Shown here: one piece after another, positions 56,491 through 64,000 of the stretch
Layout: each line of letters opens with the position of its first letter
Position numbering within the stretch: position 1 is the first letter of the stretch
Assembly: GCF_008795955.1 (NCBI RefSeq)
Contig: NZ_VMHN01000004.1
Location: forward strand, 62,001-126,000
Source of the DNA: Marinobacter denitrificans
Lineage (GTDB): Bacteria; Pseudomonadota; Gammaproteobacteria; Pseudomonadales; Oleiphilaceae
Length of the DNA stretch: 64,000 nucleotides
Reading direction: 5' to 3'
Position numbers and translations under genes: made by a program
Notes under the pieces: model-generated
What the model saw: only the letters and a program-made list of their open reading frames with translations
Database searches by the model: none
What the model was told of the DNA's origin: nothing

Positions 56491-57063
56491 ATGAAAAGGG
56501 GCACAGAAGAGCCAATGAGGGTTTCCAAGTCCGAGTTAGAAAGAATCAGTAAATTTCTCAGCTATGTTCTTCGCCATTGTCCCGAGGATATCGGAGTTTT
56601 CCTAGACCCTGATGGCTGGACATCCATCTCGGAGCTAATTAACAAAGCGAAACCTCAAATTGTCCTTTCCGAGGCACTGATAAAAAAAGTTGTTGAAACT
56701 AGTGGCAAACAACGGTTTAAGATTTCAGATGACGGGCAAAAAATAAGAGCTAACCAAGGCCACTCAGTTGAAGTTGATCTAAAGCTGATACAGAGTGAGC
56801 CTCCCGCAGAACTGTTTCACGGCACTGCTACACGCTTTTTAAATTCGATCAATCAAGAAGGGTTAAGACCAGGCAAACGGCATCACGTCCATTTGTCTAC
56901 AGATATCGACACTGCCACATCTGTAGGCCAACGGTATGGCAAGCCTGTTATCTTGAAAATCGATGCTGAAAACATGTTTAAACAAGGCTACAGTTTCTAT
57001 CTTTCGGATAACCAAGTATGGCTTACTGACCATGTTCCGCCAGAATTTTTTGTGGTTTTATAA
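56491..57063 (+). CDS. kptA: RNA 2'-phosphotransferase, KptA/Tpt1 family
   Basis: 190 residues (an ATG at 56515 is an alternative start, with GAAGAG 5 nt upstream). N-terminal winged-helix part: SKFLSYVLRHCPEDIGVFLDPDGW. C-terminal ADP-ribosyltransferase-like fold: LFHGTATRFLNSINQEGLRPG and HHVHLSTDIDTATSVGQRYG, carrying the conserved Arg-His-His-Arg type residues. The family moves a 2'-phosphate from RNA to NAD; in bacteria lacking tRNA splicing its job is unclear. The gene is visibly AT-richer than the chromosome genes to its left and converges on the immunity genes of the RHS module, so it was probably acquired. Confidence 0.9.
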   Translation: MKRGTEEPMRVSKSELERISKFLSYVLRHCPEDIGVFLDPDGWTSISELINKAKPQIVLSEALIKKVVETSGKQRFKISDDGQKIRANQGHSVEVDLKLIQSEPPAELFHGTATRFLNSINQEGLRPGKRHHVHLSTDIDTATSVGQRYGKPVILKIDAENMFKQGYSFYLSDNQVWLTDHVPPEFFVVL

Positions 57064-57075
57064 CAGAGGAGATTT

Positions 57076-57444
57076 TTAGCTACCTTCGTACTCTATTGTT
57101 GCTTCTAAAGCACTCCTTAGCCAATCCCAGAAGCTAGCCAATTCCTGCTTGAGCTCATAACCAGGGCTGGCGAAGTCATGGATAATAACAACACCAGCTG
57201 TACCCTTTTCCCAACAAGCGACATCATCGTTGTCCTCGCGACGGGCAAATGGTACCAACTGCCTTTCCGGGTAACGCTCCTTTATACCTCTAAACCGAGT
57301 GCGAAGCCTTTCACCTTGTAAAATAATCCAAGGATCAAAGTCCAATAACCCTTGGTCAACTATCCGCAAAAACTCTTCCGGGTAGTGAAACCAACCAGGA
57401 GACTCAGACCGAGTAAACAATTGATCAAGACTGCAATTATTCAT
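57076..57444 (-). CDS. SMI1/KNR4-like putative immunity protein (distal copy)
   Basis: 122 residues from the ATG at 57444 (a GTG at 57468 touching the previous stop is an alternative). Residues match the SMI1/KNR4 immunity pattern: WFHYPEEFLRIVDQG, a central DFDPWIIL and LVPFARREDNDDVACW. AT-rich composition like its neighbours. It is the second of two related genes directly after the RHS toxin gene, the usual place for immunity genes. It shares the FA-D-D-ACW/F block with the first copy, indicating an old duplication. Confidence 0.75.
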   Translation of the reverse strand: MNNCSLDQLFTRSESPGWFHYPEEFLRIVDQGLLDFDPWIILQGERLRTRFRGIKERYPERQLVPFARREDNDDVACWEKGTAGVVIIHDFASPGYELKQELASFWDWLRSALEATIEYEGS

Positions 57445-57467
57445 TAGAGAAATATCTTTAAAACACA

Positions 57468-57845
57468 CTAATTACCAATTGATGACAAAAAATCACTGAA
57501 ACTATCAATAGAATACCTACTGCCCCAATTAACATGCCGGAGATCACTCTCTCCAGTGTAAAAATAAATCTTTGGATTACCAGTGCTATCATCCCCGTCA
57601 AAACAGGCTATATCTCCACTATCATCAGATTTAGCAAAAGGAATTAAAGTTTTTTCACTACTCAAATCTTCATTTAGTATTTTAAAACAACGCATTGTGA
57701 AGTTTGGGCGTTTACCAAGCAACCACCACGGACGTTCGAGCTCCCGACATGAGTTAACGAAGCTTACATAGTCATCCGGGTACGAAAAATCCTTACTAAC
57801 AGCATTTTTTTCAATGAAATACATAACACTAGATCCCATTATCAC
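57468..57845 (-). CDS. SMI1/KNR4-like putative immunity protein (proximal copy)
   Basis: 125 residues; the ATG overlaps the RHS stop by 4 nt (ATGA), so toxin and immunity protein are translated in a fixed ratio. Other in-frame Met codons at 57839 and 57824 are possible. Pattern: FSYPDDYVSFVNSC, PWWLLGKRPNF, LIPFAKSDDSGDIACFDG, SFSDFLSS, as in SMI1/KNR4 folds. It is the best candidate for the cognate antidote to the RHS tip. Confidence 0.8.
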   Translation of the reverse strand: MIMGSSVMYFIEKNAVSKDFSYPDDYVSFVNSCRELERPWWLLGKRPNFTMRCFKILNEDLSSEKTLIPFAKSDDSGDIACFDGDDSTGNPKIYFYTGESDLRHVNWGSRYSIDSFSDFLSSIGN

Positions 57846-60800
57846 TTATATGTTAATTCGGGGTCATATAGTGAGCCTCGAGGAAATACTTGCCAGAAAC
57901 TTCCTCGATAATACTCTCCCTCCTGGCCGTCAATACGATATTGAATCGCCTCTCCCCAAGTTGCTGGCTCAGGACTATTTGTTCTAGTAAACCGCATTAC
58001 CTCTCCAGGTGTTAGCTCTTCATTAAGTGATCGAACCCTTGCATGTATATCTATACCTGCCCGACGCGCTGCCAAAATTCGTGTATTGTCCATGCTAGTG
58101 ATACCACCATCGGGCATCCGCACTACATCAACCGGGTCCCCTTGCCAGCCATTTAGCCTCATACTTTCAACCAAATCATCAAAAGTATAAGTTTGACCTG
58201 TCTTTCTATCGATTTTATGAAAAGAAACCGTATTCTGCGAGAACGCCACGTCCCTAGGATCAAAAGTTTGTATGGAGTTTCTAATAGATTTATCAGGCCC
58301 ATTTTTCAGCTCTGACACCAGCCCCAACGGGTCCACCCACCCCGTAGGATTCGGAACATACTGGTAGTTATTCAAACCACCCGCAAGCCCTATCGGGTCG
58401 GGGGTCAGGAAGCGCCCGGTATTGGGGTTGTAGTACCGGTGGCGATTGTAATGCAGACCCGTTTCCGGGTCGTGGTACTGGCCCTGAAAGCGGATCGGGT
58501 TGTCGATTTCGGTGACCAGGGCGCGGACGACGTTGCCGTAGGCGCGGTAAGTCACTGACCAGACCAGGTCGCCTTGGGCGTTGGTCAGTTCCTGGGGTGT
58601 ACCCAGGTGGTCCAGGTGGTAATAATAGATGCTTGCCTGCTCTAAACCGTAGCCATCTACCATGGCCAGAGGCTTGAAGGTGTCTGGCTCGTAGATGTAG
58701 GTGCGGTAGTGGTCGCCGGTTTCTTCGGCGATCAGGCGGTCGCCCTGCCATAGGAACTCGGTTCTTGTCAGGCCGTTGGTTTTGGCGATGCGGCGGCCGA
58801 AGGCGTCGTATTCGTAGTGCCAGGTGCTGCCGTCCGGTTTGGTGACGCTGGTCAGGCGGTGTTCACAGTCGTAGCTGTAGCGGGTGACCAGTTTCTGGTC
58901 CTTGCCGCGGCGTTCTTCGGTGAGGTTGCCGAAGTCGTCGTATTCGTAATGGCAATCACCGTGCATGGTGAGGCGGTTGCCCTGCACCTTGGCGTTTTTT
59001 CCGCTGGCCGGGCTCTGGCTTTGTTCCAGCAGGTTGCCAGCGGGGTCGTGAATCAGTTGTTCGTAAACATCCCCGCGCACACCAACCACGCGATCCATGG
59101 GGTCATAGACGTATTCCCGCAAGCCCTTGCGGCTGTCGCTGATGGCCTTCAGATTGCCATTAGGGTCGTACTGGTAGTCCCGCTGGGCAGCGATGTCCTT
59201 GATTCGGCCCTGGTGTATCCGGTGCTGGGTCAGGCGGCCTTCGTCGTCGTAGACATAGGCGCTCAGCAGGTCGCCCTGTTGCCGTTCGATTTCCTCGCCG
59301 GTGGCGGCCATACGATGGCGGGTCAGCGGTTCGCCATTGAGATTGATGCCGGAAAGCAGGCCGGTTTTGTCATGCTGGTAGCCCAGTGTCTGCCCGTCGG
59401 GCAGAACCATGCCGCTGAGGCGGTCCATATCGTCGTAGCGATATCGCAGGCTGGCCCAGCCCTGGTGTTCGGTTTTCAGTAATCCGAATTCGTCGTATTC
59501 GAAAGCCAGCGGCCAGTGCCCGTCGTCCACGGCGGTCAGTTTGCCGTCGGCGTTGTAGCCATACTGGATTTCACGGCCATCCGGCAGGACTTTTTTCAGC
59601 AGCCGCCCGAGTTCGTCCCGCTCGTACGCCGTGGTTTGTAGGACCTCGTTGGCAGTTCCGTATTCGGCCTTCTCAATCAGATGACCGTTCAGGTCGTACT
59701 GGTAGGCGGTGCGATGGCCGTCGAAGGCGGTTTCCTGCTTGACCAACCCGTTCGGGTAGTAGTCGATGCGGTATTCTTCGCCCCGCTCGTTTTCGATATG
59801 GGTGAGCAGGAAGCGGTGATGGTCATAGCGGTAGCGCAGCTCGCTGCCGTCGGGGTTGATGCGCCGGGTCAGCAGGTGGAGGTTGTTGCCGTATTCGTAG
59901 CGGGTTTCCCGGCCCTTCTCATCAACAAAGCGCGTCACTTTGTTGTAGTGGTTGTAGTGGTACTGTCGGCGCCGGTTGCCAGAGAGAATTTCGTCCGTCA
60001 CCCGCCCCAGGCCGTCGTACTGGTACCGGGTAATGGCACCACGGGCATCTTTCTTTGCCAACAGCTGGTCGAACTCGTCGTACCGGTATTGATAGAAAGC
60101 GCCGGTCGGCGTGGTTTCCTCGATCAGTTGGCCGTGGCTGTTCCAGCCCCATTTGTGGGTTCGTCCGTCTGGCAGGTGGACCTGGGTGAGTTGGCCCTGG
60201 GGGTTGTAGCTGTAGCGGGTTACGCGCCCCTTTGGATCGGTCTCGCGGGAAAGGTCGCCGTGGCGGGTGTAATCGAACGCCCAGGTCTGGCCGTTGCGGT
60301 GGATTTCCGCGATGCGTCCCTTGCGGTAGGTGAACAGGATGGGCTGTCCGTCCGGGCCGATTTTACCCTGCAGGCGACCATTCTTGTCGTACTGATATTC
60401 CGTGCGCGCACCCATGGGGTCGACGGTGGCTTGCAGGCGGCCTTTCTCGTCGTATTCGCTGATGTGTTTGGCGCCGTCCGGGTCGATTTTTTCCTGCAGT
60501 TGGGCGCTACCATCGTAATGCCAGATTTCCTTACTGCCATCCACATAACTGACGGTGCAGGTGTGATTCTCGTCATCCCATTCGAAACGGGTATCAACCT
60601 GGGCGCTGTCGCCCCATTGGTGTACACAACGCCCCTTGGGCGATGCTTCGTCCCATTCAAGGTAGAAGCTGTAGCCGCCGGCAAGCTGGCGGCTGGTCAG
60701 CATGTGGTTGTCGTAGCCGTAGCGTTCGGTGCCGCCGACCGCATCCTCGGCAGCGATCAGGTCGTCGCTGCTATCGTATTCGTAGCGGCGCTCGGCTCGC

Positions 60801-62689
60801 AGTGTCTGCCACTGATATCCGGTGTCTGTGAGTTCACGCCGCAAGCGGGCGACGGCCTTGAGATATGGGCCGTCAAATTCGAAGGCCAGGGCATCGCCCG
60901 ACTCGCTGGTTACTCGTTCGAGCTGGCCGTGGAGATCATAGCCAACCTGCAGTTTGTTGCCATACCGATCTGATATCTGCACCAGCACGCCGCGATCCAC
61001 TTCACGGCGGAAGTGGTAGCGCGGTGCTTTTTCCCCGGCGCAGGTAACAATCTGCTCACCCTCTTTCCAGGCAGCCATGCCGGTCTGGGAATTCGTGCCG
61101 AAGGGGGCACTGTCGAGCTCCGGCAGGCGGGTGTTCTTGCCTTCGTGGTCGTGCCAGGTAACGCCGCTGCCATCAAAACTCAGGCTGTGGTTCAGGCTGT
61201 GGCGCCAGCCGTATCCCATATCCAGGCGGCGGTCACTGCTGCCGGAGCGGTACACCCGTTTGAATTCGAAGGGCAACGGGCCACTGAGCCGCGCATCCGT
61301 CAGTTCAAGCACCTCTTCACCGGTAACCGTGCTTATCGGGTCTTCCACCTTTGCCGTGGATTCGTTGTCCTGGGTAATCCGGCCCTGGTCGGTTTCAGAG
61401 GGCGACGGCTCGTCCCGCACGGGAGCATTGCTGGTCTCGCTGGCTGCGGCATGGTCACGGCCACCAGACTGTAAGTTCACAACCTCATCATCATCAGCAA
61501 TCTGCTGGTACATTGCGTTGCGGTTGCGAACCTCCGGGCCGCGCTGGGTGCTGGACGGGTTCAGGCGGCTGCCTCCGGCAACCTGTACGGCGCGGTGATT
61601 GGTGCCGATCTCCTCCATGAAATCCTGGAATTCTTTGGCGAACTGGCCAAGAAATTCACCGAGGATGTTCTTGCTGGTACGGGCGCTGTCCGCCACGTTC
61701 ATGGCGCCGGCGGCCGCTTTGCTACCGATGCGCGCGCCATACTTGGCGGCCAAGCCAGCGCCGCCGGTGATGATAAGGCCGACAACCACATCGAACAGGA
61801 TCTGCCCTACCAGCTCACCGGACACTTCTGCCACCTGGGTTGGTGACAGCAGGCGGAAATACTGGCGAACGGTGTACATCACCAGGAACAGGAAGATCTC
61901 GTCGTTGGCGACCAGGCACGCCTTGAGATAGGCGTCGTCGGCCTTTTTCAGAGTCTCCATCTGCTCCTGGAGGTCTTCCGGCAGGTTACTAAAGTCGTAG
62001 TCCAGCAAACCACAGATCACGTCATAGATGCGGCGGATATCATCCAGCACCCCTGTAAATCCGTCCGCGATACCTTCCTGGAGGCGCCCGTAGACGGCCA
62101 GCGACTGCTCCGTGGAATTCATCGCCAGATAGCTTTCCCATTCCTGGCGGGCGCCGTTATTCCAGGTATTCTCCAGCAGAGCACAACACCGCTCTACAAA
62201 GCCTTCGTAGGTATCGTAGAGCGCCTCCATGTCCGCCTGAGAAATATCGGGGGACATCACAACCCGGTATTCCTTGCCCGGTGTCACCGGCACTTCCGCG
62301 AGGCCGTTTTCATCAGTGCTACCACTGTGGATGGTGTCCCAGCTATCGAATATCCAGCCGGTATTTTCCTGGATTTGGAAGCGCGTGGAGGGAATCGGGG
62401 TCTTTCTTACATTCTCATGGAAGTGGGCAATCTTGATCTTGCGGGTTTCTTCGCAGGGAGCCACTGTCGACGACACCACTTCGTCCTCACTGACATCCTC
62501 ACGATTGCCCTCGCCGTTTACCTCCAGAACTTGTTCATGGCCCATAAAAACGGAGGAAAACCAGCCGTCACGCCATTCGTCATAGGTTGCCGTAAGGGAT
62601 TCCCGCAGCTCGCGGGTGATGGCGTTGATATCCGGAAGCGCGTCGGATGTCTGTTCTGAAGCCTGAAGAGCCGTCCGTGACTCGATCAT
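57842..62689 (-). CDS. RHS-repeat polymorphic toxin (T6SS effector) with ParB-like C-terminal tip
   Basis: 1615 residues; GAGG 8 nt before the ATG. Layout: N-terminal region (~1-290) of no recognised fold, a hydrophobic stretch (~290-315), a Ser/Asp-rich linker (~370-445), a DUF6531-type segment (PISTVTGEE, ~451) and many YD/RHS repeats (~530-1340). The RHS core follows (HLDHLGTPQELT, RFQGQYHDPETGLHYNRHRYY, TPDPIGL) and ends at PTGWVDPLGL (1457), where RHS proteins self-cleave. The 158-residue tip (1458-1615) has LNGWQGDPVDVVRMPDGG and SMDNTRILAARRAGIDIHA, like ParB-type nuclease folds in other toxins. No PAAR domain is seen. The RHS shell would carry the tip through the T6SS loaded by VgrG and the DUF4123 adaptor. 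The tip is AT-richer than the body. Confidence 0.92.
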   Translation of the reverse strand: MIESRTALQASEQTSDALPDINAITRELRESLTATYDEWRDGWFSSVFMGHEQVLEVNGEGNREDVSEDEVVSSTVAPCEETRKIKIAHFHENVRKTPIPSTRFQIQENTGWIFDSWDTIHSGSTDENGLAEVPVTPGKEYRVVMSPDISQADMEALYDTYEGFVERCCALLENTWNNGARQEWESYLAMNSTEQSLAVYGRLQEGIADGFTGVLDDIRRIYDVICGLLDYDFSNLPEDLQEQMETLKKADDAYLKACLVANDEIFLFLVMYTVRQYFRLLSPTQVAEVSGELVGQILFDVVVGLIITGGAGLAAKYGARIGSKAAAGAMNVADSARTSKNILGEFLGQFAKEFQDFMEEIGTNHRAVQVAGGSRLNPSSTQRGPEVRNRNAMYQQIADDDEVVNLQSGGRDHAAASETSNAPVRDEPSPSETDQGRITQDNESTAKVEDPISTVTGEEVLELTDARLSGPLPFEFKRVYRSGSSDRRLDMGYGWRHSLNHSLSFDGSGVTWHDHEGKNTRLPELDSAPFGTNSQTGMAAWKEGEQIVTCAGEKAPRYHFRREVDRGVLVQISDRYGNKLQVGYDLHGQLERVTSESGDALAFEFDGPYLKAVARLRRELTDTGYQWQTLRAERRYEYDSSDDLIAAEDAVGGTERYGYDNHMLTSRQLAGGYSFYLEWDEASPKGRCVHQWGDSAQVDTRFEWDDENHTCTVSYVDGSKEIWHYDGSAQLQEKIDPDGAKHISEYDEKGRLQATVDPMGARTEYQYDKNGRLQGKIGPDGQPILFTYRKGRIAEIHRNGQTWAFDYTRHGDLSRETDPKGRVTRYSYNPQGQLTQVHLPDGRTHKWGWNSHGQLIEETTPTGAFYQYRYDEFDQLLAKKDARGAITRYQYDGLGRVTDEILSGNRRRQYHYNHYNKVTRFVDEKGRETRYEYGNNLHLLTRRINPDGSELRYRYDHHRFLLTHIENERGEEYRIDYYPNGLVKQETAFDGHRTAYQYDLNGHLIEKAEYGTANEVLQTTAYERDELGRLLKKVLPDGREIQYGYNADGKLTAVDDGHWPLAFEYDEFGLLKTEHQGWASLRYRYDDMDRLSGMVLPDGQTLGYQHDKTGLLSGINLNGEPLTRHRMAATGEEIERQQGDLLSAYVYDDEGRLTQHRIHQGRIKDIAAQRDYQYDPNGNLKAISDSRKGLREYVYDPMDRVVGVRGDVYEQLIHDPAGNLLEQSQSPASGKNAKVQGNRLTMHGDCHYEYDDFGNLTEERRGKDQKLVTRYSYDCEHRLTSVTKPDGSTWHYEYDAFGRRIAKTNGLTRTEFLWQGDRLIAEETGDHYRTYIYEPDTFKPLAMVDGYGLEQASIYYYHLDHLGTPQELTNAQGDLVWSVTYRAYGNVVRALVTEIDNPIRFQGQYHDPETGLHYNRHRYYNPNTGRFLTPDPIGLAGGLNNYQYVPNPTGWVDPLGLVSELKNGPDKSIRNSIQTFDPRDVAFSQNTVSFHKIDRKTGQTYTFDDLVESMRLNGWQGDPVDVVRMPDGGITSMDNTRILAARRAGIDIHARVRSLNEELTPGEVMRFTRTNSPEPATWGEAIQYRIDGQEGEYYRGSFWQVFPRGSLYDPELTYK

Positions 62690-62703
62690 CGATTCATCCT
62701 CAA

Positions 62704-63486
62704 TCAGTGTGCGCCCTGGGATGCCTCACGCAACAGGGCATGGTGTATGGTTTGTACGTGCTCCGGAGAGAGTTCGGTAACAACCTCACCGCTGGTCAGG
62801 CGGCGCAAATGGCGCTCGACTTTCTGGCGGGCGATGGGCTGCGGATACTGGATCAGGGGGGAGTGCTTCTTCTTGCCGAGGACGGAAATAGTGTTATCCA
62901 CCAGACGATCCCAACAGAGAACGGCAATCTTCTCGAGAGTTTCAGCAGGCAGCGAAAACCACGGAAACTCAGGCGCTGGTATTGCGTGGTCTGGTGTGCC
63001 TGGATGATCTATCACCTCACCGTCCGGCAGAACGATGGATTGCGCTGGTCCCATCAACTTGGCGCGACAGCAATCATCAACACCCGAAAGAATGGCGCCA
63101 AGATACTGTGCGTCCCAGTAGCGAAAGAACACCTCCTTCCCGTCCGGCAGCAGAATCTTTGTAAGGCTGCGAACATGCCCAAATACCTCTTCCAGGGAGG
63201 CATCGCTGACGAGCCCCCATCCCCAATCCACACTGTCAGTTTCGTCAATCCAGTCGAGGAACCCGCTTGCGTCTGTCACCTGGACGAGGAAAGGCATCAC
63301 TTCGTGCCAGCCCGCGTATTGGGTGCCCTGGAATAGCGGGACGGCCGTCAGGCCATCGGTTGCGTAGAAGTGTTGTACCGGTTTTGCTGCACTGGTACCG
63401 CTCAGGACAAGGTACACAGAACTGCGGTTGCCCGAGGCCTGGCTGGCAACCTGCAACTGTGCCCGGAAATCACACGGCTCAGACAT
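62704..63486 (-). CDS. DUF4123 effector-loading adaptor (T6SS chaperone)
   Basis: 260 residues from the ATG at 63486, 8 nt inside the vgrG end; a GTG at 63501 is an alternative. Family features: VYLVLSGTSAA near the start, FLDWIDETDS, WGWGLVSDASLEEVFGHVRSLTKILLPDGKEVFFRYWD, and a helical C-terminal half. DUF4123 (Tap/TEC) proteins bind effectors and attach them to VgrG spikes. The place between vgrG and the RHS gene (14-bp gap) supports loading of this RHS effector. Confidence 0.92.
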   Translation of the reverse strand: MSEPCDFRAQLQVASQASGNRSSVYLVLSGTSAAKPVQHFYATDGLTAVPLFQGTQYAGWHEVMPFLVQVTDASGFLDWIDETDSVDWGWGLVSDASLEEVFGHVRSLTKILLPDGKEVFFRYWDAQYLGAILSGVDDCCRAKLMGPAQSIVLPDGEVIDHPGTPDHAIPAPEFPWFSLPAETLEKIAVLCWDRLVDNTISVLGKKKHSPLIQYPQPIARQKVERHLRRLTSGEVVTELSPEHVQTIHHALLREASQGAH

Positions 63487-64000
63487 CACAGACCCCGTCA
63501 CGACACTTCACACACTCTTCGCAGAACGGTGCATCCGACATCAGGTTATTGAACTGTGGCGCGGTGAGTGGTACTTCCGCGAGCCTTGCAGGTTGAATGG
63601 CTTCATGTACAAGTCCTTCCAGATCCTGCGGCATTTCCGCCATCACCACACCCTGCCCCGACCCACTGCCAGGCGCCCCACCGGAATTGATCTTGATGCC
63701 GGGGCCGGCCAGCGTTACACCGCTGGGGTCCAGTTTCAGCAGGCTGCCGCCAGCGGAAATGGTGAGTTCGGCGCCAGCGTCCAATACCACTTTGGCGCCG
63801 GCCTTATGGTGAACTTCGGTGCCCGCTTCGCTCAGGGTGCCCTGGCCAGATTTCTGGTGGAAGGTGCCGCCGATGTTCTGGCTGCAGTCGCCGCCGATGG
63901 TTTCCCGCTTTTCTCCGTCTACGGTGCAATGATCGTCGCCCTTGATGTGGCTGAACTCGCTGTTTTCCACCGTTCGATGGCAGTCATTCCGGATGACCTC
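63479..64000 (-). CDS. vgrG: Type VI secretion VgrG spike protein (3' part)
   Basis: The frame stays open to the right window edge, so only the last ~173 residues are present. They show the VgrG beta-prism repeats (HIKGDDHCTVDGEKRETIGG, then LTISAGGSLLKLDPSGVTL and GPGIKINSGG). A ~60-residue C-terminal extension contains cysteine pairs (CEECVKC) and may bind the adaptor or metal. In the T6SS, VgrG forms the puncturing tip that carries effectors. The adaptor gene overlaps its stop. Confidence 0.93.
   Translation of the reverse strand, partial: EVIRNDCHRTVENSEFSHIKGDDHCTVDGEKRETIGGDCSQNIGGTFHQKSGQGTLSEAGTEVHHKAGAKVVLDAGAELTISAGGSLLKLDPSGVTLAGPGIKINSGGAPGSGSGQGVVMAEMPQDLEGLVHEAIQPARLAEVPLTAPQFNNLMSDAPFCEECVKCRDGVCDV

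Noticed and set aside
59681..60973. Long open frame (430 codons) opposite the RHS repeats
   Set aside because: It arises from repeated Tyr-Asp/Gly codons read in reverse; valine-rich low-complexity product with no domain.

Overview
The window reads as chromosomal DNA of a marine gammaproteobacterium, most likely Marinobacter or a close relative. This is an inference from gene order (rpsB-tsf-pyrH-frr-uppS-cdsA-dxr-rseP-bamA-skp-lpxD-fabZ-lpxA-lpxB-rnhB beside map-glnD-dapC-dapD-dapE), from protein families and from a moderately GC-rich base composition; no search was run. No phage, insertion sequence, CRISPR array or rRNA was seen.

Layout. 1-14.4 kb: signalling and miscellaneous genes. These are a truncated GAF/PAS/GGDEF/EAL protein coupled to a patatin lipase, a large lipoprotein esterase, yciO-bolA facing topB, and a three-gene signalling operon (response regulator, LysM/FecR exported protein, CHASE2 histidine kinase). 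14.4-23.5 kb: a small FN3 lipoprotein, a Crp/Fnr regulator facing a DUF2892 membrane protein across a near-consensus FNR box, a TerB-like protein, and a leftward operon of an HExxH (CLCA_X-type) protein with an SbcD-like nuclease and an SbcC-like ATPase. A LexA-type SOS box inside a 42-bp palindrome sits at the head of that operon. SelO follows.

23.5-38.3 kb: initiator tRNA with its own promoter and terminator, then the conserved leftward run from rpsB to rnhB. It covers translation factors, UMP kinase, isoprenoid and phospholipid precursors, the BAM machine and its chaperone, the RseP protease, and lipid A synthesis. 38.6-46.0 kb: the rightward operon map-glnD-dapC-arsC-like-dapD-dapE (methionine aminopeptidase, nitrogen signalling, lysine/diaminopimelate synthesis), with slyX converging on it. 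46.1-56.2 kb: a membrane-tethered cold-shock protein, an unusual single-AAA protein with a Clp N-domain, a bifunctional mannose-1-phosphate guanylyltransferase/mannose-6-phosphate isomerase, gloA, DUF1853, a membrane GGDEF protein, an MFS-acyltransferase fusion, a periplasmic binding protein and an alpha/beta hydrolase. A short fossil of a second binding-protein gene follows.

56.5-64.0 kb: an accessory type VI secretion effector module read leftward: 3' end of vgrG, a DUF4123 adaptor, a 1615-residue RHS protein with a 158-residue ParB-like C-terminal tip, and two tandem SMI1/KNR4-like putative immunity genes, with kptA converging on them. The tip, immunity genes and kptA are clearly AT-richer than the RHS body, as expected for exchanged toxin cassettes.

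Most promising for follow-up: the SOS box in front of the CLCA_X-SbcD/SbcC-like operon, the RHS tip with its duplicated immunity genes, the Crp/Fnr-DUF2892 pair with its matching operator, and the Clp-N/AAA protein with its overlapping partner.
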